From Dromaius novaehollandiae (Eukaryota; Chordata; Aves; Casuariiformes; Dromaiidae): a stretch of 64,000 nucleotides of DNA. The notes beneath the pieces are model-generated. The model did not search any database and was not told the origin of the DNA. It saw nothing but the letters and a program-made list of their open reading frames with translations. The position numbers were made by a program, and so were the translations under genes. Positions 28,601 to 40,600 of this stretch are shown piece after piece (within the stretch, counting starts at the first letter, position 1; each line of letters begins with the position of its first letter). The stretch spans positions 5,339,501 to 5,403,500 of the forward strand of contig NC_088101.1 of assembly GCF_036370855.1 (NCBI RefSeq). The letters are read 5' to 3'.

Positions 28601-31600
28601 AGTTTGCTCTGCTTTCCTTGAAATGAGTAAATGCAGAAAGTATAATTGCTGAAAGTAATATACAGTGAAAGAGCTAAAAATTCCAAAGTGAAGGAGAAGT
28701 AGTATGAAATTCTGAAATTAATACCTTTTCTATTATTTGTCCCTTTGCATGTTTATGTTTAGTCCACTCTCATTTTGAAAACACCTGGAATATAGATCTG
28801 CAGTCTTATATCTGATGAAACTGTCATCTACCAGAATCGCTACATATTCCCATGGATTTCAATCAAAGTGAAGCACAGTTGGAAACAGTGACAAGTTTAA
28901 AAAGTTATGTGACCAAGTGTGGTCATTTAGCTTCTCTAAGCATTAATGTCCTTAAACTTTTGATGCACTTTGGTCAGGGTGAATTAGTTTTAGTTTTTCT
29001 TCAGAGCAACTCAGAGTTAATTGTGCATTAAATAGGTACCTCTTTCCACCTGTTCAGTGGAGCACCATGGCTTACGATCTTGCTATTACCTTACTTTGTT
29101 CTGTTGGTTTTTCTCTCCTTGTAGGTGAACCACAAAATTCCCCCTTCTAATACAGCAACCACAACAAAAATAGTGGGGGAGGAGGGAAAATAATTTGAGG
29201 TGCAAGTTCTTCATCAGGATTTTGAGGACAGAGGTCCCTCCTCTCTGTTTATGGCATTCAGGCTACCTCCCACTCTCCTTTTTCTCTAATTTTGTACAGG
29301 CTTTTTCTTTAAGCCATTCATTTGTAGGTCAACTTTTCTGCAAAGCTTGCGTGACATGAGGAGCCAGCTCAGATCTTACTTAGAGGCCTAAGGGCATCCT
29401 GTAACATATTTTACCACTTCTGTTGGCTTTGATTGATCCTTTTGGTTGTGGAAAAAAATCAAGCAGATTTTAATTTTCGCAGTGTGTCAGATCCATAATT
29501 TTAAGAGAAATTTTTCAGTTTGTAAATACCAATTATACTGTTGTTTGCATCTTCACACTGTTTGTAGTGTTTTTTAACTTAGGTATTTTGTTTTCAGATG
29601 GTGAACTGAATGTTCTGGATGACATTTTGACTGATGCTCCTGACCAAGATGATGAGTTGTATAACCCTGATAGTGAGCAAGATAAAAGTGAGAAAAAGGG
29701 TAGGTGACTTTGGTACTGAAGGTCCTACAGGAAAGTAGGCAGTAAAAAACATCTGTATTAGCAAGATTAAAGTCTTTGAGGTAACAGCTCTTACAGCCTG
29801 AACCACAGAAGGAAAGAGTTCTGAAACATCTGTCTTTCATGGACATCTGCTTTTACACCTGACTTTCTGAACAAACATTTAATTTGGTTTCCTCTTGTCT
29901 CAAAAGGAGTTGCTGAGTTTGGCTTTCTGTGAGTGTATTTGCCATTAGAAAAATCGCTGTACTTTTTGGTTCAATGAAGTGAAACAGAAAGGGAGCAAGA
30001 GGGTTTCAAAGTCTGGTTCCAGCTCAGTTGGTAATTTCGCTTTAGGCTAATCCCTTAAGCATTGGAATTAATGTCCCCATATATTAAATCTGGAAAGCGT
30101 TAAAGCCTATCAAAGCCTAAAAAATTGATTGCTATTTTAAAATCTTATTCATTTCAGAATGTCAGCTGTTCCTAATGAGCAGTTTTGGATGTCATTGTAG
30201 AAAAAACCTACTAAGGTGAAGCTTAAAACCAAAAGATGCTACCTTCGACTTTGGGAGAATTAACAAATATAGAGAAAGTAGGCATTTCTGCACAGTTTTC
30301 AGTTTGATATACAAAATAACATTGAACTTGATATCTCTTTTTATTTAAGGATCAAAAAGAAAAAGTGACAGGATGGAAAATGCTGAAAGCAAAAGACAAA
30401 AACCTTCTGTACATTCTTCAAGGCAAATGATGCCAAAGCCACCTAGTTCATCAGTTAGCAATAACAAGAGACTAGTGAGTACGAAAGGAAAGCCAGTATC
30501 AGAATACAAGAATGAGGAATATCAGAGATCGGATAGAAACAAGCGTCCAGATGGTGATCGAAAGACACGCATGTCGAGCAGTTCCAGGGAACCTTATAAA
30601 GGACAAGCAGAAAAAACTTGCATGCGGAAGAGGGATATTGACAGAAGGGCAAAGTCTTCCACACCAGATGGTTCAGAGGTAGTAAATGTTCTTGCTGCCC
30701 TATAAATAAAACAGTTATATGAGACTTTTATAAGGCACATTTTCTTAGGACTGTGTGTGCATCCTGACAATGTTATATGACTGCTGATTCACTTTTTCTT
30801 TAAACATCAGAGAATCAGGCATGATATGGATAGACGGCCAAGCAGATCCAGCCATTCTTCCAAAGAAGAGGTGAATTCTGAGGAGTATTGCTCGGATCAT
30901 GAGACTGGCAGTAGCGGCTCCTCTGAACAAGGCAATACAGAGAATGAGGAGGAAGGAATGGAGGAAGAGGAAGATGATGAAGGGGAGGAGGATGAAGAGG
31001 TGGAAGAAGATGGGGAGGAGGACGAAGAAGAGTATGAACAGGATGAGCGAGACCAGAAGGAAGGAAATGACTATGACACACGAAGTGAAGCCAGTGATTC
31101 TGATTCTGAATCCGCATCTTTCACAGATGGGTCAGTCAGATCTGGTTCCGGCTCAGAGGCATCGGGTAGGTAACTTTTAGCATGCTAATTTGAAATGTCT
31201 TGCCACTAAAAGTTGGATTGCTTTTACAAATATCAGTTCAGGGCCACCATCGAAACTAACCCTTGGAAGCACAAGTAAGATGTAAAATGAAATATCCACA
31301 GGCAAGGGAAAATTATACAGGGAAGTGGTGTCCTTTTACACCAAGATGTGTGGACTTCAGGATTTCCATGCTGAAGATTCATAGTGCTTGATTGCTTCAA
31401 CTTTGCTATTTAATGCTTTAAAATGTTAGAGTTAATAATTCCTTATGCATCTCATGGCTTAGTTTCCTGTGCAATTCATTTCAAGCTGGTGGTGAGCTAT
31501 TCTGTATTCATCTAGATGAATGGTTAGGTAGAGTGGTGCAAGGAAAAGCACTAGCTCCCTGAAGAGGGGATTATATTAAATAGTTGAGCCTTAAATACTG

Positions 31601-34600
31601 GCTGCCTTCAGCATCAGAAGTCAAAACCTAGGTTGAAATGATTGGTTATTAAGACAAACTTAAAAGCAGAAAAATGCATTAAGCAGAAATAAGAAACAGT
31701 TGCTTCGTGGTTGTCATTTATAACTGGTCCTGACTTGCGGAAATTAACGTCATTGAACTGCATTGTTCAGAAAATTTCAGATTCGTTCATGGTAAACCGC
31801 TTTTTCTTGTGTGATAGCTCAAATTTTTCCCCCTAGTTCTCTTTGTATAAGCAGACATAAAGTGTTTGTTTTAAGTGAGTCTTGAAAAAGGTGATCTCTG
31901 TAATACAGTTAGGACATACTGGAGAGTTTAATGTGATATAGTTTTATTTGAGAAGAAGGCTTACAGCCATGTTAAGATTCCTCTTGCATAGCTGACTTGT
32001 CTGATGTCTACATAGATGGTCCTCCTGTATAACTTAATACCAGTCTTTTGGTTAAGCTCTGCTATCTGGAAATAGAGAACAGGAAGTTGTAATTTAAGAC
32101 AAGTGAAGCTGTAATAATTATTCAAAAAGCTCTGCAGTATAATGTAACTCTTTTGAGAGTGGAAATAATTGCTTATGTGCCACAGTGTTTAGTTTTCATA
32201 CCTCTTGCCATTTTATTGAGCTTTGAGCAAACAAGAGGCAATGTCACTATCACAACGCAGCTGGTGCTGTATGTATGGCAAATTTGGCTAAAGGCTGGAG
32301 AGAACAACTAAAGTGCCTGTACTCAAAACGCCACGTAAATTAATTCTGTCTCTAACCTTTGCATGGAATTTTTGGATGTGTGATATTTGTCTTCCTTTTG
32401 TGCATGAAAAGTTCGAGTAATTACTGTTTTCTTCTTTTGTGCATGGTATTTTGGGAGGAACATTACAGACAGTATTCGGCTGCACGTGAAAATCCTGGTT
32501 ACTAACTTCATCATTACAGATATTATTTGCCTGTCCCAGTACTTACTATCTGAATTTTGTCTGCCCCTTGATCTTTACATTACTGCTGTTATTTGTTTGG
32601 GGGGGTTTAGATGAGAAAAAGAAGGAGAGGAAGAGAGCCAGAGGTATCTCTCCAATTGTTTTTGACAGAAGTGGAAGTTCTGCATCAGAATCATATGCAG
32701 GTACTCTTTACTGCTTGCTGTCCTTACTTGCATCAAATCTTATTGTGTAAACTAAAATAAATGTAACTGGCTGTAGAAATTTATGGGGTATGTAGCTTGA
32801 TATAATTTGGTATTGACTTCTGGCATGTTGTGTGTGGATACCTTTGGGGGGAAGTAGGCTTTCTTGTTACTTTAATGCTATTCTGTTGCTTAAGTGGAAT
32901 TTTCACTTTTTTTTTGTTTTAAACTTGGAAGATGATGATTCAGTGACTAGTTTTCTGAGTAGGAAACTGTTCAAATACTAGTTTAAAAAACAAACCCAAA
33001 CCAAACTACCCAAAAACAAAAAATAAAGCAGAACACTCGTGCACATTGAACAGTATTTTTTGTGTGTGTGGGTGCGCGCCAGAAAGCATAATTTGTCATG
33101 AGTGAAAATTGTATGTGACAAGGCTGTAGAAATTGTATATTATCTCTATTAAGGCTCAATCTGAACAAATGTACTTTGGCTAAACACAGGTTCAGAAAAG
33201 AAGCATGAGAAATTATCATCTTCCGTTCGTGCTGTCCAAAAAGGTATCATTTAAATTTGAATTTTTAATGCATGCCCCATAACAAGCCATTGTCTCTGTT
33301 CATTAAATTATGTCTAAGTAGTAATGTTCCGATATAAGTCAGTTTGAGCACTTTGTTATGAGCATAACATAACAATTTTGCATGTTTTGTGTGAGATGCA
33401 AAAAGTTCTGCTGTTTTGCTCCTTGCAGAAGCAACAAAGCGAAAAAATAAGATGCTTGCCTTTGAAAAAAAGAATGGCTCAGAATACTGTATTGGAGGAC
33501 TCCTGTTGATAAAAATGTTTCCCAGTGTTTATCCAAAGGTCCTTAAGCAAGGATACAAATCCTGTATATCGGAACATCACTGAATTGTGCTTTTTTTTTT
33601 TTTCTGCTTTTTTTATCTTCTCTCGAGTACTGAAGTTTTAGTTTTGGTTTGATTTCCCTTACTCCTTTCAAACTTGGCATTTTGTGCTCTACAACTTAGA
33701 TTTCAAGTTTCAAGTTTTTGGGTGGTTGACTGTCTTGATATATAGGTAGGAACTGGGTGGGATACAGTATATTTTGAAGAAACTAACTATCTACACTCAC
33801 AATGAAGTTTTAAAAAGATATAAATATTTATATTTTAGCTTATTTGACGCTTTGTTTTTTCAGACCAAACAAGTAAACTTAAATACATTCTCCAAGATGC
33901 AAGATTTTTTCTCATCAAGAGCAATAACCATGAAAACGTGTCACTTGCTAAAGCTAAGGTATGTTAAATTTTCTTCAGACCGATTACTTTGACTATTTTC
34001 AAACACAGCTTACTATAGAAAAGCGTACTGGTTTATGCAGTCTTTTCTCTATCACTCAGATCTTGGCAGAGGCAAGTATGAAATAATTACTGTTCCTTGA
34101 TTCTTTAACGCTGACTGCTTGGCTTCCATTATAATCTAGAGAAGTTTCTAGACCATTAGTCCTTTATCTTGGCAGACTATGGTTAAAAAGGGAGCATCAG
34201 CCATGTGAGAGCTAAGACTGGAGTTTAATCTGCCACTGAAACTCTTGAGGGAACAGTTGGCAATGGATAGCATCAGAGCTGATTCAAGCAACTTACTATT
34301 TGAAAGAGATTTTTCTCTTCCTCTGCCCATGGAATCTCTGAGGTGCTTGATGCCTGATGCTTGCTTCTGAATATGACTGTATCTAATACTTTTTTTTTTT
34401 TTTTTTTTTTTTGGTAAAACTGATCACTTAAGGATGTATCTAGAAACAATTGCAAAATACAATGAATGTACGCAATGTTGCAATTATTTGTTAGGCAAGA
34501 TTGAGTCCTAATTTTTGAAAAAAGTAGAATAGGATGTTGTAATAAAGAAACAATTTGCATGTTTATTCAGAAATTCTGAAATGTGATCTTGTGCCTTTCT

Positions 34601-37600
34601 TTAAAAAATGTTTGAGAGTTTCTCAGAAGTTACTATAAGAATTGTACTACCAGAATCTGGCTTACGGCAAGCAGTAGTCTTAGATACGTTCAGCACATGA
34701 GTTTACTGGTTCTGTTGAGTTGGGGGAGCTTTACATTTCAGTGCCTGGGTCATTTTCCTTTGGAATTTGCACGTTAGTGTTAAATCTTCCTCCACAGTCA
34801 GATGAGTACCATAACTGATACAGGATAAGCAGTGAGAGTATGGGAAGCAATGCGGAGTAATACTGAGCCATTGGATTGACTCAAGCGTAGCGAACTGATT
34901 GACTTTTCATGAACTTTGCCTAGGCCACAGCGTTGTTTAGATGCTTCTGGCAGGCGCACTGTTCAGAAGGGTGATGTATTGTCATGGTCACTGCTCCTCT
35001 AAGTAAGGAAATTCTGTGAGATCATATATATGTGCTCCTTGTTGGAACACAGGATTTGTTTCTCTGGGCTTCCTTGGTTAAATTTTGACAACATGGTATT
35101 AAAACTGTTGTTCTGTCAGTATCCATCCACTGCCCTAGAGCTTCTATCTCCCCTGTGGTGACCAAGTTCTGCCATGCTATGGAAGTACACTTGAAAGGGT
35201 GCAGAATTATTTGACCTCTGTGTCATCCATCAAACCCTCAAAGGTAGTAAGGGTGTTGCAACCCCAAACACTCGCTAGGCTACGTATGGATGTGCTGGCT
35301 GGAAGACAGCTCTCAGAGTTACTTGAGCCATCTTCCGCCTGCCTCCTTCAAGGTCAGTTTAATAGCATCCTAAACCAACCTACATTGGATATGCCATGGT
35401 TGCATTTTCTCCCTTTCATCGGCACCTGTCTTCATATCGCTGTGCTGTGAGCAGGTTCAGAAGGTGGGTTTGGCTAAGATCTAATGCTGTAAAAATAATT
35501 TTTCGGTTGGTTCCAGGATCTGAGCCCTTATTGCAGAAATGTATGCGTGGTAGAGCTAGTGCAAGGGAATTACTTGCAAGGGATTCCAGTGCATTGGGCT
35601 TCAGCTGCTGAGAAGTGGACCCAGGCTGCTTTTGTTGTTTTGTATTTGCATGCTAAGTGTTTGGAAGAGGATGTGGAGGGGAAAAAAACTGATTTACTGT
35701 TACACAATATGCATGGAGCAGAAGATTCTGTTAAGGAACCTGCTCTAAAATAGAGTAACATTAAACCCCTTAATCGTAAAATGTAACTTACTGGACAGGT
35801 GTGTGGGGTTTTCTTGTTGGTTTTTTTTCCTCTTTTTTCTCCATTTTGAGTGTGGTCTCTGTAGCGAAGCTGACTGATGCTCAGTTTAGCTGTTTATGGG
35901 AGAACATCTGTTCTGTCTCCTCTACACTTTAGACAGCAACAGCATACTAGTTCCTAAAGCTGTTGGAGTGGTTGCCGTGTCTCTCAGCGTATGGACATCA
36001 GTGCTTTGCCACTGCAATTTCTGGAAATGAAACTGGATCTTGTGCTGGAGCCGACATAAAAATTGCTCTAACTCGCAGTGTGGCTTTGCAAACAGTCTAA
36101 AGCAATATAAATCTGACAGAAAGCTAATAACAGCGGGGGGAAAAGATAGTTCTCTGGTGACTCAACGCCAGTGAATGGGGTTTCCAAAGGGTCAGACAAG
36201 ACCTAGTCTGGACACAGAGAAAGGAGTAAGGGAAGTGGGGAGAACAGCCTCAGAATATGGTCTGGCAGCTAGCTGCTACCAAAGAAGGTGAAGTTTAAGC
36301 ATATTAAACCAGCTTAAGCTCCTCATCCTAGTTTGCTCAGGGAAATGGTGCTCAGGGAATTGTTGAAAAGTAATGCAACAAGCTGGTTATTCTTTAGCTA
36401 AATTGGTACCTCTGTGGTGAAGGGTTTTTTTGTGCATGGCTGCACAAGTATCTGGGGGTTGAGGAGGCTGGAAAAAGCTGCTGGAGCTGTCTTGCCAATT
36501 TAAAATGTTGCTCTGGTGCCATTCATATTTCTGTCCATTCACTAAAAGAGTTAGAAAGTTTGCAAACTCTCTACTAGCCTGTCATATCAACAGGGTAATT
36601 TAGCTCTACCTACCTGTTGTCCTGCACAGATGCTTCTGTGTTTTCTTACTTTGTGTTTGTTTTTATGTAATGATCAACTCCTGAAGTCACAAAACTTAAA
36701 AATATTAAAGGTCAAGGTTTTCCTATTTTTTTCCATCATAATTACAAATAAAGCCTTACAGGTTATCTAAATGCATCTGCAGTGTTCAGAAAAGATTGAA
36801 AAGCCAGTGTTTTACAAATTTTATCATAGGGCAGGCTAAAAAGTATTTTTTGAAGGAACCGAATTTAGTAATACGTCTCTCTCTCCATTTCAGCTACCTG
36901 TGATGTTTTATTTCAGAACACTATTTTGGTCTCGTTTTTCCTGGCTAAAGTACATACATGAAGTCTTCTGTTAGCTAAATCACTTGGGTTTAACTCTTAC
37001 ATTTTGTTATGGGGCGGGCTGTTTTGTTTTAGGGAGTGTGGTCAACGCTTCCAGTCAATGAAAAGAAGCTTAATGCTGCATTTAGATCAGCAAGGAGTGT
37101 TATTTTGATATTTTCTGTAAGAGAGAGTGGTAAATTCCAAGGTAAGTGTAACTGAGCTTTTATCAAGGTAAGTGAAAGTGAGCTTTTATGTGCAGTAGCT
37201 TTTCTGTTGCGTCTTTGTTACAATTCATGTGAAATCCTTTAGGATTTGCAAGGCTGTCTTCAGAGTCCCATCATGGAGGATCACCTATACACTGGGTGCT
37301 GCCTGCAGGAATGAATGCAAAGATGTTGGGAGGTGTCTTCAAAATTGATTGGATTTGCAGGTAAATAATATTTAATTTGTATTGCTGCTTAGTAATGAGG
37401 CATTATAATCTCATTTCTATGTATTAGTTACTCAAGAGTGCTGGCAGCACCCTTTTGAAAACTCAGTTAAGCCAGGGGGCTGCCCTCCATCCTCTAGATC
37501 CCTACACCCATGTTACTGAGTTTGGGACTCAGTGCTACACATGTACATGTGGTATAGCAAATGTGTTCTTGTGTAGACAATTAAGTCACTTAGAGATTTT

Positions 37601-40600
37601 TAACACTTCATTGTGTTCCTTCACTGATCTCTTGTGCTGAAATTAGAAAAATGTATTCTGAAGTCTTTGAGTAAAATCAGCTGCTCACTTGGATGGACAG
37701 TTGTGGAGAACAGAAAAAGATTTGAAGGACAGTTCTGTCTCCAGTCAGACTTCCAAATCTGGCTAAACAAAGAAAAGGCTACTGTTATAAAATCATTTAT
37801 GAAATGTTACTGATGTTTACATAATAGATTGGATGTGAACAGTAACTTTATTGATTTAACTGAGTATATCTTAAAGAAAAGGTTTTAAACCTCTCGTAAG
37901 AAAATGAGCTATGTCAGTCTTCTGAATTCAGTGCATGCTTACACAAGCACTTATGCTGACAAAAAGTGAAAACAGGAAAGGTGAGGCTTCAAATCATAGA
38001 AAAATCTAGGTTAGGAAGGACCTCTGGAAGTCACAGATTCCAACTTGCAGCTCAAAGCAGGGCTGGCTTCAAAAAGTTAGATCAGGTTGCACAGGCCCAT
38101 ATTTCAGTGATGTTGCTATCAAGTGTACGTGTAGCTACCGTCTCATGTGAAAACTAGTGAGTATATTCAGATTTAGCTTTGTGCAGTAATAAGCAAGCAC
38201 AATCTTGATGTTGTACAAAGACTATTTTTTTTTCCTTTTAATAAGGTAGGAGGTCATAGTATGGACTATGATAGTTAACATTGGAATTAGTCAAAATGCA
38301 ATCTTTAGTTCTTCTGTTACTGATGCGTGAACTATTCATTCAGAGTCCTGTCAGTGCAAAGGCTAATGAGGTTATTCTGTATGCAATATCCTATTGTATG
38401 CATTTTTTTTACAAAGAATGGAGACAAAACTATAAATGATGCCACTTGCATATTTAGGCGTGAATTGCCCTTCACTAAATCTGCTCACCTGACCAATCCT
38501 TGGAATGAACATAAGCCAGTAAAGATTGGACGCGATGGACAGGTTTGTTCTTTTTTTTTTTTCCCTTTTCTCTCCAGTAATCCATTTTTAGTGCTTGCTT
38601 ACAGCTTTTACACCAAGAAGATTGGGAATCTTTTAGATGAGTTCCTCCTTATAAAGTCCAGTGATAAGGGCACTTAGTTAATACAGTGCCAGTTTTGTTG
38701 TCATCTTTTCAATAAATTGTATTTGACACTGCAAAATTGTAAAATACTTGGGGATCCAGATGTAATGTTGCTTGCATTGTATGACATCAAACCTGCATTG
38801 GTTTTTAAGAGGTAATTCTGATTTAAGAGGTAATTTTTAAGAGGTAATTCTGATATTCTCAACTGTCTTCTGCCTGTGTTGTGTTTTTCTTAGCTACTGT
38901 GTTGCTTAGGTCATGGGCTCTACTGTTGCAAGGTATATACGTATACATTTTAAGTGAGGTAGCGCTTTGTATTGTCAGACATGCCAGAGTACAGTTATGT
39001 TGCTGCTGTCATTTGAAGTAACCTAGCCTTGATTAAAATAATTTACTAGGCTCCACTTTCCTAAGGCAAGATGGGAGTTACATAATGCCCATAGAGTATG
39101 GCAAATGTAGACTCCTTGAGTTACTTAGCACATAGTCAACTTTCACTGTGTTGGGCAGCAGATGTAAAACTGAATTTTCTCTCGTTCAAATTTAGTGTGA
39201 TACAAAAAAGGATTTCACTTAACTTAGCTTCTGTTAAATGGTCAAGGAGAGATGTTTACGGTTAGATGGACAAAATGTTTAGAGTTGCAGTCAGAGTGTT
39301 TTTGTTTTTATGAAATGGTGATACCATTGGGTACAGGGCAAGCATTGCATTGCATGACGCTTGTCCTCTTAGCTTCCAACTATTAATTTCGGGTTATTTC
39401 TCAAAGTGGTTGTGGTTTGCCCATTTACATTTTGCATAACTCCCAGTGGACCTCTCTGCTGGGGACTCGTTCAGTCTCCCCTAGAACTCATGTGAGCTGC
39501 TTGTGTCTATGACATCCTTTGGTGAGGTGTTCCCCAGGCCTGCTACTCACCATGAGGAAGAAGCGACTCTGGATTGTTTTGCACCTGGCTCATGTTGGCT
39601 TCATTTGATGGCTCCTATTTCTCCTCCATACCCCACAAACTCCTTTCTTTTCTAGGCTGAAGAGTCCCAGCCTGTTCAGTCATTCCTTGTAGGAATTGTT
39701 CCACATGCTTAGCTATCCTTGTTGCGCCCCTGCCCCCCTTTTTTAATCCTTTTTAGAGGAAGGGGTCAGAACCGCACCTGATATTCAATGTGTAGGTAGA
39801 ACATGGACTTTCGTGTGGTATAGTGATTTGCTCATTCTGTTTCTTTTGTGATAATCCCGAACGTTTGATTTTCCTTTTTTGACTGCTGTCAAGCACTGAG
39901 CTTGTGTTTTTGTGGATCTCTCATACTCTGAGGAATTCACTTTCGAATGCTAATGGTCGTCATCATCAAGCCATGGCTTTGTATGTGAAGCTAGAATGGA
40001 TTTTTTTTCCTACGTGTGTTGCTTTTCTCTCTGTAATAGGTGATCATTTTCTTTGTGGTTAAAAACAGTCCTCTGATTTTATAGCAAAGCACTGATGTGG
40101 CCTGTATGTCTCATGGGAAGATATGGTTGCCCCAAGTGTTGGATTATTTTATGAAAATACTAAGTAGTCCCTAAAGAGTGAAAGGTAACGTAAGTGTATT
40201 TTACTCTGTTTCTAGTGATGCTGAAAGCTCTTCAAAGTGTCTTTTTTAATGTATGTTGTCAATCAAAGTAATTGGGGAGACTTTCTTTTCTTTTGGTTTA
40301 TAAACCACTACTGAACTTCTAACTGATTCTAGGAAATTGAGCCGGAATGTGGAACCCAGCTTTGTCTTCTGTTCCCTCCTGATGAAAGTATTGACTTGTA
40401 TCAAGTCATTCATAAAATGAGGCACAAGAGAAGAATGCATTCACAGCCCCGATCAAGAGGACGCCCATCCCGTCGAGACCCCGTTCGGGACGTGGGAAGG
40501 TTAGAAACGTTCTTTGGACTGATAATAGGCACATGTATCAGAATAACGTGATGGAGGAATGTGATTCGTCCAAGCTTTTCCTGCGATAAAGAAGAGAGAA

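Noticed and set aside
33324-33577. Small inverted-repeat transposon (MITE) in YTHDC1 intron 6
   Set aside because: The 13-bp arms are perfect, but no target-site duplication flanks them and the match does not extend. A 13-bp pair within 260 bp can occur by chance in a window this size.
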